Shown here one piece after another: positions 1 through 6,560 of a stretch of DNA of 7,671 nucleotides. The stretch's first letter is position 1. Every line of letters starts with the position of its first letter. The notes under the pieces were generated by a model, which had not been told where the DNA came from, did not search any database, and saw only the letters and a program-made list of their open reading frames with translations. Both the position numbers and the translations under genes were made by a program. This stretch comes from Bryobacterales bacterium (GTDB taxonomy: Bacteria; Acidobacteriota; Terriglobia; Bryobacterales; Bryobacteraceae): NCBI GenBank assembly GCA_003164075.1, contig PLRZ01000263.1, positions 1,775 through 9,445 of the forward strand, given 5' to 3'.

Positions 1-393
1 CGTGACAATCCCGTTCAACTGCCAGCCGCCAACGATCTTGCTCCCCACCCCGCGAGCGTTCTTCATCCAATGCCTGCCGGGGCCGAACGGCAGCTCATAG
101 CGGCCCGTGATGCTCGCCTGCGAGGCCGCATTCAGCGCGGAGGGGCCCCAGTCCCGTCGCAGATCGTTACGGTCCAGAATCATCTGCGACTGGTTCTGCG
201 ACTGCGCGCCGGTCAGTCCGGAGTTCATGTCCAGGTTCTTCGACCACGTGTAGCTGGCGCGAATCTGCAGGCCGCGATTCAAGCGATGCGCCACCTCGGT
301 TTGGAGCGCGTTATAACTGCTGTTGCCCTCGGTGTACCAGAAAAAGCCCGCGCCCAGGTACGGATTGGGCCGCGTTCTCACGGGGATGTACTG
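1..393 (-). pseudogene. Continuation of the TonB-dependent receptor barrel in the shifted frame (3' end beyond the window)
   Basis: Read on the minus strand from 393 down to the window edge, 131 codons are open and match what the receptor family has after the point where the main frame is lost. They run QYIPVRTRPNPYLG, then GFFWYTEGNSSYNALQ, SYTWSKNLDMNSGLTGAQ, WGPSALNAASQ and GRYELPFGPG to GGWQLNGIVT. These are typical late barrel strands of Oar-like receptors. This is therefore the same gene as the one starting at 2836, not a separate gene, and it has no start codon of its own. About 945 residues are visible in total; relatives are usually around 1,100-1,200 residues, so roughly the last 150-250 should lie to the left. 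Whether the gene is truly broken or carries a sequencing error cannot be settled here. Confidence 0.85.
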
Positions 394-2836
394 CGCCCTC
401 CGCCACATGGCTCTGGTTTGCGGCCGCGGCAGGAGCCCCGCCGGTCGTCACGCCGCCAGCCTGGCAGCCGGCCGCCGCACCGCACACCTGAGCCGGAATA
501 TCGTTCGGATCCACGCTCAGCAGGCCATGGTAGCCGAACGATCCCACGTACGCCACGCGAAGGACGGTGCTCGAATCGAGTTCCCGCTCTACGGAGAAGT
601 TCCACTCCTCCACCGTGGGAGTTTTCGCATTGGCCTCGACCCCTTGCGGCGCATACGTGGTGCAGGGCGTGGGAACCCCCGGGCCGCAGGACGGTGGAAC
701 CGAAGCTCCGGGAACCACCGGCGTAATCGAGAATAGCGAGCCCGAAGAGGAAATCGACCCGTTGTAAGGGGGCAGGGAATTCAGCAGGAAGCTGAGGTCG
801 TCAATCAGCGAATAATACGTTCCGAATCCCGTGCGGACCGCCATTTTGCCATTGCCGAACGGATCCCAAGCCAGGCCCACGCGGGCGCTGAACAGCTTGG
901 TGGCGTTGTTCGCGGTGAAAGCGGAACTGCCCACGCGCGGAGCGGTTTCGAGCACGCCGTTGGCATCGGCGATGTAATTGGCGGCTCGTCCGAAAGCCTC
1001 GTTCCAACCGCTGGTGAATTCGTGCCGGATGCCCGCCCGGATGGTGAGATTGTGCCGCACCTTGATGGCATCTTCGAAATACCACGCTCCGAACAGGCTC
1101 CTCCATCCCAGTTCATTGGCTGTGGGAACCACCTGAAAACTGCTCACGGTTCCTTGCAGAAAGGTGGTCAGGCTGGTAAACGTGGCCTGCCCAAGCTGGC
1201 GCGAAGCGGCGTCTTCATTGTCCTGGACCCGCTGAAACCACACGCCGGCGCCGATCTGGTGGATTCCCCGCGAGATCTGCAGGTCGTCCATAAAGGTGAA
1301 GAGATTGCGGCGGTTCCAAACACCCGCGGCGTTGTTAGGACCGGCCGAGGTGATGCCGGTGAGTCCCGTGGTGGTGACGCCGCCGTTGACCACAATCCCG
1401 CCCGGCCCGGCGCCGGCGACAAAATCGAGGCTGGCCGGGAACTGCGCCAGCAGGGTGGAATCCAGATTGAATCCCGCGCGCGAAAATCCGGCGCGGACCG
1501 TGTTCAGCATGTGGGGCGAGAAGATATGCGTTTCCTGAAGACTCGCCACCTGCATGCGGAGCGCGCTCGACGACGCGAATAGCGGGTCGGCCAGCGGCGC
1601 CAGGCTGTCGCCATCGTCGATGGTGTAGGACGCCGAGAGCGAGTCGCTGTCGCGGATGGCGTAATCCAGCCGCAGAGTGCCGAAATCCTCGCGGATGGCC
1701 TGCTTGGGGGTGTTGTACGCGAACGCCGTACCGCTGGCCAAGCCGTTCACCGTTAACTCCGGGCCGTTGGGCTGCGGCCAGAATGAGAAGTAGGGCAGCA
1801 TCGACTGATTCAGATTCGCCACCGGCACATATGTCCCTCCGGAGTTGGGGAACGATCCCAGGCGCACCTTGGCGTCCGGGACCACGCTGACGCTGCTCAG
1901 CGTTTCCACCTGCCGGAAACCCTCATAGTTGCCGAAAAGAAAGAGCCGGTTCTTCTTAAGCGGCCCTCCCAGCGCGCCTCCGAACTGGTTTTGGCGGAAC
2001 GGAGGAACGAAGGACGTCTGGGCGAAAAGGCTGCGCGAATCGACGGCGCTATTGCGCAGAAACTCGAACAGCGAGCCATGCGGCAGGTTGGTTCCGGACT
2101 GGGTCACCACGCTGACCTGCGCTCCGGCTCTCTTCCCATACGCGGCGCCATAAGTGTCGGTCTGCACGTTGAACTCGCGGACGGCGTCGATCCCCAGCAG
2201 ATAGCCGCTCACGCCGCCGGGGGTGATGGCAAGCTGGCTGGATCCGGTGTACTCGATGCCGTTGAGCAGCACCAGATTGTCGGCCGGCCGCCGCCCCGCC
2301 GCCGAAAACGTATTTCCATTGCTAGTGCTGGTATTGGCGCTTTTCAAACCGTAGTTGATCACGCCGGGATTGAGGGTCATCAGATTATCGAAGCTGCGCC
2401 CATTGAGCGGCAAGTCCTTCACTTCGCGCTCCCCCACCAGGCCCGCCACCGAGGACGTAGTGGTGTTGACCACGGAACTCTCTTCGGAGACGTTGACTTC
2501 CTGAGAGAGGTCGCCGATTTCGAGCCGCAGGTTGACCACTGCTTCCTGCCCCACCGCGAGGTTCACGCCCTTGCGGATCTGCGTCTTGAAGCCAGGCTTT
2601 TCGGCCCTCACCTGGTAGGGGCCAATTGGCAGGGAAAGGGCTCTGAAATCGCCCGAGTCATCGGAGACAACGGCTCGCGTGGCGCCGGTTTCCAGGTTCC
2701 TGACGGTTACGGCCACGCCCTTCATGCCGGCGCCGGATGGATCTTCGACTCTCCCCGAGATGGTGGCGGTCACCTGGGCGGCGGCTGGCGAAATCGTCAG
2801 GAGGGCAAGGAGCGCAAGGAGTGGTGACCGGTACAC
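311..2836 (-). CDS. Oar-like TonB-dependent receptor with carboxypeptidase-regulatory domain (main part, upstream of a frameshift)
   Basis: Outer-membrane receptor/transporter of the large 'carboxypeptidase regulatory-like domain' TonB family. The GTG start at 2836 is the furthest upstream possible, because an in-frame TGA lies 15 bases before it; no good Shine-Dalgarno is seen. Residues 1-20 form a signal peptide, with a hydrophobic run ending SPAAA before Q21. Residues 22-105 are a CarboxypepD_reg-type beta-sandwich (ISGRVEDPSGAGMKGVAV, then SGDFRALSLPIGPYQV). Residues about 115-250 are the plug, with the family hallmarks DLPLNGRSFDNLMTLNPGV and GAQVSVVTQSGTN. From about 253 the beta-barrel begins (GSLFEFLRNSAVDSR, GGALGGPLKKNRLFLFGNYE). 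Homology holds to about Gly814. The last 27 residues (VHPRENAAQS... to the stop at 311) are out of frame and unlike the family, whose sequence resumes in the next frame at 393. The substrate cannot be told from sequence. Confidence 0.9.
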   Translation of the reverse strand: MYRSPLLALLALLTISPAAAQVTATISGRVEDPSGAGMKGVAVTVRNLETGATRAVVSDDSGDFRALSLPIGPYQVRAEKPGFKTQIRKGVNLAVGQEAVVNLRLEIGDLSQEVNVSEESSVVNTTTSSVAGLVGEREVKDLPLNGRSFDNLMTLNPGVINYGLKSANTSTSNGNTFSAAGRRPADNLVLLNGIEYTGSSQLAITPGGVSGYLLGIDAVREFNVQTDTYGAAYGKRAGAQVSVVTQSGTNLPHGSLFEFLRNSAVDSRSLFAQTSFVPPFRQNQFGGALGGPLKKNRLFLFGNYEGFRQVETLSSVSVVPDAKVRLGSFPNSGGTYVPVANLNQSMLPYFSFWPQPNGPELTVNGLASGTAFAYNTPKQAIREDFGTLRLDYAIRDSDSLSASYTIDDGDSLAPLADPLFASSSALRMQVASLQETHIFSPHMLNTVRAGFSRAGFNLDSTLLAQFPASLDFVAGAGPGGIVVNGGVTTTGLTGITSAGPNNAAGVWNRRNLFTFMDDLQISRGIHQIGAGVWFQRVQDNEDAASRQLGQATFTSLTTFLQGTVSSFQVVPTANELGWRSLFGAWYFEDAIKVRHNLTIRAGIRHEFTSGWNEAFGRAANYIADANGVLETAPRVGSSAFTANNATKLFSARVGLAWDPFGNGKMAVRTGFGTYYSLIDDLSFLLNSLPPYNGSISSSGSLFSITPVVPGASVPPSCGPGVPTPCTTYAPQGVEANAKTPTVEEWNFSVERELDSSTVLRVAYVGSFGYHGLLSVDPNDIPAQVCGAAAGCQAGGVTTGGAPAAAANQSHVAEGAVHPRENAAQSVPGRGLFLVHRGQQQL
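391..397 (-). other. Frameshift site in the TonB receptor gene (loss of two bases in a GC run)
   Basis: On the minus strand the reading VAEG (main frame) should continue AQYIPV, but AQYIPV is in the next frame. The bases read ggcgcagtac. Adding one GC, giving ggcgcgcagtac, restores Gly-Ala-Gln-Tyr without changing any other residue. The simplest explanation is loss of a GC dinucleotide from a GCGCGC run. A single extra base slightly upstream would also restore the frame, but would give a less family-like junction (WRRAQY). Confidence 0.75.
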
Positions 2837-2895
2837 GCGAACATCGTATCATTCCCGGTTTGTGCGGTGCCTCCGCGGGGTGTCTATTGCTGCCT

Positions 2896-2934
2896 GATCG
2901 CTCCCTCACGGGGTGCCCTCTGGGCCCGGCTCGG
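2896..2934 (+). repeat. Dispersed 39-bp repeat, copy 1
   Basis: This stretch matches 7203-7241 at 35 of 39 positions without gaps, sharing the exact core tgccctctgggcccggct. In this copy TCGCTCC (2898-2904) and GGAGCGA (2933-2939) are complementary, so the repeat can close into a 7-bp stem; the other copy lacks the right-hand half of that stem. It lies about 60 bp upstream of the receptor start, pointing away from that gene. Confidence 0.75.
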
Positions 2935-3022
2935 AGCGAGGCTGCATGTTCGCCCTGTGTGTGCAACGGTGTCCTAAAAAAGCGCGCAAGAATAACTTCG
3001 CAGCAAAGCATCGTGGCGCAGA

Positions 3023-3029
3023 CTCTCAG
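3023..3029 (+). repeat. Candidate target-site duplication, left copy
   Basis: CTCTCAG directly abuts the left end of the palindromic element and recurs directly abutting its right end at 3240-3246. Seven matching bases exactly at both ends are unlikely by chance and fit a transposition footprint. Confidence 0.55.
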
Positions 3030-3239
3030 TCCAATGTCACTTACTTTGGCAGAGACCGAGTTCTGCATAATTCGTGGGGCAGCCAATCGTGGCTGCAGCC
3101 GGCTTTTAGCCGGCTCTTTCGGACCACGAGCACTCGTAGATGGCCCGAAAAGCCGCCTGGAAAGGCGGCTGCAGCCAGGATTGGCTGCCCCACAACAAAT
3201 GCAGAATACCAGCCGCGAGGCAAAGTAAGTGACATTGGA
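3030..3239. mobile_element. MITE-like palindromic element, 210 bp, with 19-bp perfect terminal inverted repeats
   Basis: The ends are perfect inverted repeats: tccaatgtcacttactttg at 3030-3048 and its complement at 3221-3239. Immediately outside, ctctcag occurs on both sides (3023-3029 and 3240-3246), as a 7-bp target-site duplication would; counting overlap with the right end, the direct match is 9 bp. Further inside, ttctgcat (3061-3068) pairs with 3201-3208 in the opposite arm, and a 27-bp block with one mismatch (3075-3101 against 3166-3192) continues the palindrome. Each arm then carries its own small hairpin, and a 5-bp stem (acgag/ctcgt, 3126-3137) sits at the centre. It encodes nothing. 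If mobile, it would depend on a transposase elsewhere. An immobile palindromic intergenic repeat or a structured RNA are the alternatives. Confidence 0.65.
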
Positions 3240-3246
3240 CTCTCAG
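3240..3246 (+). repeat. Candidate target-site duplication, right copy
   Basis: Second CTCTCAG, directly after the terminal base of the right inverted repeat at 3239. Removing 3030-3246 would leave one copy and join 3029 to 3247, a plausible empty site. Confidence 0.55.
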
Positions 3247-3306
3247 CCCGGATAGCACCGGGACTCCGAACTCCCGATCTCGCCTGGGTCGAGCCGTTTC
3301 TTGCTC

Positions 3307-3404
3307 GGTGGGGCAGGCGGTGCTCGCCTGCCCGCTCGCGCTGAATTAGCGTAGGCCCGCTGCTCGAATAGGATCGAGCGAAGGCGAGCACCGCCTGCCC
3401 CACC
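3307..3404. repeat. Inverted-repeat element with perfect 23-bp arms (GTGGGGCAGGCGG family)
   Basis: Arms at 3307-3329 and 3382-3404 are exact reverse complements. They start ggtggggcaggcggtgctc on the left strand and are separated by 52 bp. The left arm also folds alone: GGGCAGGCG (3311-3319) pairs with CGCCTGCCC (3325-3333) around a 5-base loop. The spacer contains CGCT/AGCG and GCTCGA/TCGAGC stems. No flanking target-site duplication was found. The 27 bases at 3307-3333 recur exactly at 7066-7092. It shares GTGGGGCAG with the arms of the neighbouring 210-bp palindrome, which hints at a common repeat superfamily. Confidence 0.8.
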
Positions 3405-3425
3405 TGCGGGCTCACTGCAAATTCC
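3382..3425 (-). repeat. Dispersed 44-bp repeat downstream of the peptidase gene
   Basis: Read on the minus strand, this matches 7045-7088 at 41 of 44 positions, from ggaatttg through the gtggggcaggcggtgctcgc core. It begins 68 bp after the peptidase stop and runs in the direction of that gene's transcription, just as the second copy does after its gene. It overlaps the right arm of the 3307-3404 element. Confidence 0.75.
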
Positions 3426-3493
3426 ACGACATCAGGAGTTCTGACGGTCGCGAGCCTGGAAGAGGCGCCGCGGCCGTGGGGGGCGGGAACGAC

Positions 3494-6400
3494 TTACTGG
3501 CCGGCAGGAGCAGTGGCGCCGCCGCCGGAGGCAGGGGCCTTGCCGGCGTCCAAATGATCCCAGTTCACGATGGCATTGAAGGCCAGGGAATAGGTGCCCT
3601 GAGTCTGCCAGCGCCAGAAGGGTCGGAGCGCGAACATCACGATGTGACCCTTGCCCAGCGGTGCATCGACCGCCAGGGCGCGATTATCGAGGGCTTCGCC
3701 GCCCGCCAGCGTGCCGGAAAGCAGCATGTCGTTGGGGTTGGTGGGGAAGCGCAGAATCACGCGGGCGGCGTCCACCGTGGCGCCACCCCGTCCGCCGCGT
3801 CCGCCGAAACCACCGGCAGCCGCGGCATCGGGGGCAGCCTCTGCGCCGCGTCCGCGTCCGCCGCGCCCGCCGCGTCCCCCACCGGCCGCCGGGGCGGCTA
3901 CGGCGGTTGCGTCGGACGGCTCCAGGGGCGACACGTGGATGGGAATCGCGTTAGGCGTCACGTTCTGGCCGATGATCTCGCCGGTAGCGGTGACACGGGC
4001 CGACCCGCCGCGTCCGCCGCCGCCGCGCCCTCCGCTACCCCCGCCGCCGACATTGAACACCGGATCCTGACTGAAGTACACCGGCAGATCCTTGCCGTCG
4101 TAACCGTAGGCGATGGGGCTCTTCAGATCGGCGAAAACGCCGCGTAGAATGGAGCCGCGCGCGAACAGATCGGGGGGATGCTCCACGGTGATACCGGCGC
4201 CCAGGTCATACTCCGCCATCATGGAAGCGGTAGAGCCTTCGGTGATCAGCGTGCCCCCCTCCTGCACGAATTTGGAGAGTTCCATCAGGCCTTCAAAACC
4301 CATGCCGCCGCGGATATCGTCGGAGGAATCCAGGACCCCGAGATTGGGAGTAAGCTCGGACTTCTTGTAGGGGATGGGCACGTTGCCGCCGACTCCCGCC
4401 AGCATGGACTGCGAGGTGCCGCCGACGTGCGGGAAGATAATCACGTCGTACTTCTCCCGCAGTTTACCTTCGCGCAGGTTCTTATCGGCGAAGTAAGTGT
4501 AGGGGATCTTATAGTAATCCAGAGCGGCGCGCGTCCAGCCTTCGTCCTGCGTCCTGGACCAGGAGTGTACGTAGCCGATGCGCGGCGTGGTGAGTGCGTG
4601 GCTCTTCACCGGCGGTTCGGCCGGGACCGCCCAGGCGGAAAGGCCGAGTTCCTTCAGTTGCGGCTCCAGGCCGCGGTCGGCGTTCGGAACGATGAAAGCG
4701 CCGGCGCGGAATTTGTGGCCGGCAGCTTCGAAATCCTCCTCGGCGGCCATCATGCGGAGATCGCGATTGCGGAAACGAAAGGCGGTGAGATTGTTGTCGC
4801 CAGTGTGCTCCACCAGTAGCACGGAGCCGGTACCTTCGATGCCGCCCGCGGCTTGCGCTTCGCCTTCGATCATGGTCATGGGCCGCTGCAGCACCGACGC
4901 GTCGGTGAGCGGGACCAGCTTCACGTCGCGCATGTATTGCATCGTCCAACCGGTGTCGTCGTATGGATTGGGATTGCCCACGGGATAGTTCTGAATGCTG
5001 AAATACATGTCGGCCAGGGTGCGGTAGGGCTGGTCGCCGCGGACGATGTAGTCGCCCGCCGCCACATCCACGCTGCCGGCTTTGAAAGCGGCGTCGGCGC
5101 GCTGAATCTCCACGCCCTGGGTGCGGAGGTCGTTCACCATGTCGGCGGCGTCGGACTTACGCCGCTGTCCGGCGGGGATCAGCCACGCGTACGTGGGGCC
5201 GTTCCTGCCCTTGTCGATGGCCCGCTTATTTTTCAGATAGTAGTTTTCCAGGTAGAGCTCTTTGCTCTTGGCCACCTGATTCATGGCGATCAACAGCGCC
5301 GATTCCTGAATGTTGGTATTGTTGCGCGGACCCCACGCAATGGAGGGCAGCGGAGGATTGGGCCGGTACCATTCCCGGCTGGTGGTGGTGGCGGGCAGAG
5401 TGAGGTTCGGATTGACGTCCGGGCCGTAGCTCTGCACTTCATAGAAGCGGCCGAAGGAGTTGTGGGTCAGCGCGATCCAGAAAAGGTAGTTGGGGACCCA
5501 GCCATCGTAATAACCGTAGGTAAACACGCCGGGCACGCCGCGTTTGGCCATTTCCATGACTTCGGTTTCGCCCAGCAGCCACCACTCGTCGATCGCGATG
5601 GGGTCGAGGGAAGTGTTGTACGGGCCGGTGCCGGTGGAAACGTAGAGGTACGACTGCGCTTCGTGCAGGTCATGCACCACGGTGGGATGCCAGTCCAGCA
5701 TCGCCCTGGTGAAATTCTGCGTGCACTTGAGGAACTGGCCCATGCCGTCGCGGTTGTTGTCGTGCTGCACGTACTTGCCCCAGTACATCATGAGGTTGTT
5801 GCGCGGCGCGCCGGTTTTCTTGCTGGCATAGTAAGCGTCCACCACTTTTTCGCGGCCATCCACCTCGATCACCGGAGTGATCATGACGATGGAATTGTTG
5901 CGGATGGTCTGAATGAAGGGCGTTTCTTCCACGATGAGCCGGTAGGCCAGTTCGATGAGCATCTCGGGACCGCCGGTTTCGGGCGAGTGGATGCCGCTAT
6001 TGGCGTAGTAGATGGGCTTGGCGGTATGGAAGAGATCCTTGGCCTGGGCCTCGGTGATTTTGCGCGGGTCGCCGAGCTGAGCCAGCATGTCTTTGTACTT
6101 GTCGAGGGATGCGATGGTGGCTTCGTCGGCGATGGCCAGGATCACCTGGTCGCGGCCTTCCTCGGTTGTGCCGATGGACCAGAATTTGGCGCGTTTGGAG
6201 GCTTTCGCGAGGGCTTCGTAATAGCGGTTGATGTCCTTGGCATAGGTGAGTTCGCCCGGCGTTCCGGGAATTCGCCCGAAGAATTTCAGCGGAGAGGGGA
6301 CGGTATCCGAGGCTGGCATGTGGTCCACCAGTTCGGTGGAGATGCGCGGGTCCTGCAGATATTGCTTGATGAGTTCGGTGTACTCCTCGTCGATTTTCTG

Positions 6401-6532
6401 CGGTTCGGCGGGCGTGGTGGCGGCCGCCGGGGTGGTATTCGGCTTGGCCTTCCTGGTCTGAGCGACCATGGTTCCGGAAATCAGGGACAGCGCCAGCAGA
6501 GTTCGACTGACGGTATTCACGCGGCATCTCAT
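3494..6532 (-). CDS. Exported M14-family zinc carboxypeptidase-like protein with Gly/Arg-rich loops
   Basis: Predicted secreted or periplasmic metallopeptidase that removes residues from peptide C-termini. Start ATG 6532 is supported by AAGGA ending 8 bases upstream. Residues 1-25 form a signal peptide (hydrophobic TLLALSLISGTMVAQ). Catalytic features fit M14: HSPE at 182-185 gives zinc ligands H182 and E185; DLHE gives H290; N260-R261 corresponds to the substrate-binding Asn-Arg of carboxypeptidase A; E365 in FYEV is the likely catalytic Glu, 75 residues after H290 (74 in carboxypeptidase A). The catalytic domain spans about 80-420. Residues about 645-830 and 920-990 look like the glutamine-amidotransferase-like domain that follows M14 in related long proteins (YDVIIFPHVGG, FVQEGGTLITEGS, GKGHIVMFALRPFWRW). 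Gly/Arg-rich tracts lie at 829-843, 884-896 and 907-917. All key residues are present, so it is probably active. Substrate unknown. Confidence 0.92.
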   Translation of the reverse strand: MRCRVNTVSRTLLALSLISGTMVAQTRKAKPNTTPAAATTPAEPQKIDEEYTELIKQYLQDPRISTELVDHMPASDTVPSPLKFFGRIPGTPGELTYAKDINRYYEALAKASKRAKFWSIGTTEEGRDQVILAIADEATIASLDKYKDMLAQLGDPRKITEAQAKDLFHTAKPIYYANSGIHSPETGGPEMLIELAYRLIVEETPFIQTIRNNSIVMITPVIEVDGREKVVDAYYASKKTGAPRNNLMMYWGKYVQHDNNRDGMGQFLKCTQNFTRAMLDWHPTVVHDLHEAQSYLYVSTGTGPYNTSLDPIAIDEWWLLGETEVMEMAKRGVPGVFTYGYYDGWVPNYLFWIALTHNSFGRFYEVQSYGPDVNPNLTLPATTTSREWYRPNPPLPSIAWGPRNNTNIQESALLIAMNQVAKSKELYLENYYLKNKRAIDKGRNGPTYAWLIPAGQRRKSDAADMVNDLRTQGVEIQRADAAFKAGSVDVAAGDYIVRGDQPYRTLADMYFSIQNYPVGNPNPYDDTGWTMQYMRDVKLVPLTDASVLQRPMTMIEGEAQAAGGIEGTGSVLLVEHTGDNNLTAFRFRNRDLRMMAAEEDFEAAGHKFRAGAFIVPNADRGLEPQLKELGLSAWAVPAEPPVKSHALTTPRIGYVHSWSRTQDEGWTRAALDYYKIPYTYFADKNLREGKLREKYDVIIFPHVGGTSQSMLAGVGGNVPIPYKKSELTPNLGVLDSSDDIRGGMGFEGLMELSKFVQEGGTLITEGSTASMMAEYDLGAGITVEHPPDLFARGSILRGVFADLKSPIAYGYDGKDLPVYFSQDPVFNVGGGGSGGRGGGGRGGSARVTATGEIIGQNVTPNAIPIHVSPLEPSDATAVAAPAAGGGRGGRGGRGRGAEAAPDAAAAGGFGGRGGRGGATVDAARVILRFPTNPNDMLLSGTLAGGEALDNRALAVDAPLGKGHIVMFALRPFWRWQTQGTYSLAFNAIVNWDHLDAGKAPASGGGATAPAGQ
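3782..3883 (-). repeat. Low-complexity Gly/Arg codon repeats inside the peptidase gene (distal pair)
   Basis: Two runs of GGT/GGC-CGC type codons (3782-3814 and 3845-3883) encode GGFGGRGGRGG and GGGRGGRGGRGRG, separated by an Ala-rich stretch. At DNA level they consist of repeated ccgcgtccgccg-like units on the plus strand, prone to replication slippage. They fall in a segment where relatives of this protein have variable linkers, so length variation between strains is expected. Confidence 0.8.
4004..4048 (-). repeat. Low-complexity Gly/Arg codon repeat inside the peptidase gene (proximal tract)
   Basis: Encodes GGGGSGGRGGGGRGG (residues 829-843) directly after DLPVYFSQDPVFNV, a segment conserved in related long M14 proteins. 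The tract looks inserted between conserved strands of the C-terminal domain. It is an imperfect ccgccgcg-type repeat on the plus strand. Confidence 0.8.
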
Positions 6533-6540
6533 TGACTGGG

Positions 6541-6546
6541 TCCTTT
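6541..6546 (-). promoter_or_regulatory. Shine-Dalgarno of the peptidase gene
   Basis: The minus strand reads AAAGGA followed by 8 bases (cccagtca) and ATG. This spacing supports the ATG at 6532 over the in-frame GTG four codons later or the out-of-frame ATG at 6527. Confidence 0.7.
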
Positions 6547-6560
6547 CAGGGGATTTAAGA

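Larger units (their letters stand above)
2837..3493. other. Gene-free, repeat-filled spacer between the receptor and the peptidase
   Basis: No open frame here has a convincing start, composition or family resemblance; the short ones that exist translate the repeats. The spacer holds a dispersed repeat (2896-2934), a MITE-like palindrome (3030-3239) and a second inverted-repeat element (3307-3404), part of which recurs near 7045. Between 2935 and 3020 and between 3247 and 3306 I see nothing recognisable. The receptor promoter should lie near 2837-2900. A weak TACGAT -10-like hexamer (2843-2848, minus) ends six bases before the GTG start, but no matching -35 box was found, so it is not called. 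No U-tract terminator was found for the peptidase gene. Confidence 0.7.

Noticed and set aside
391..397. Programmed ribosomal frameshifting in the receptor gene
   Set aside because: No slippery heptamer (X XXY YYZ) at the junction, and this receptor family is not known to use recoding; a base loss explains it more simply.
1991..2827. A 278-codon plus-strand frame opposite the receptor N-terminus
   Set aside because: Antisense shadow of a well-supported receptor signal peptide, regulatory domain and plug.
2658..3086. A 142-codon minus-strand frame overlapping the receptor start
   Set aside because: It translates the 39-bp dispersed repeat and the receptor start out of frame. A similar peptide (AGPRGH..RERS) appears near 7203 only because the repeat recurs there.
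3030..3239. Intrinsic transcription terminator
   Set aside because: The fold is far too long and has no T-run on either strand directly after the stem; a mobile or palindromic repeat explains it better.
3030..3404. CRISPR array
   Set aside because: The repeats are inverted pairs, not regularly spaced direct repeats with unique spacers, and no cas genes are present.
3041..3427. A 128-codon minus-strand frame across both palindromes
   Set aside because: Consists almost entirely of translated inverted repeats; no start signal and no protein-like composition.
3476..4147. Plus-strand frames opposite the Gly/Arg-rich part of the peptidase (223 codons, and a Pro/Arg-rich frame at 3651-4070)
   Set aside because: Low-complexity translations (RPPRPPRPP) are just the complement of the GGR repeats; no ribosome binding site or known motif.
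4853..6535. A 560-codon open frame on the plus strand, antisense to the peptidase gene
   Set aside because: It lies wholly opposite a gene with a signal peptide, M14 catalytic residues and a Shine-Dalgarno. Its translation is rich in His, Val and Gly with no family resemblance, as expected from the reverse of GC-rich codons.
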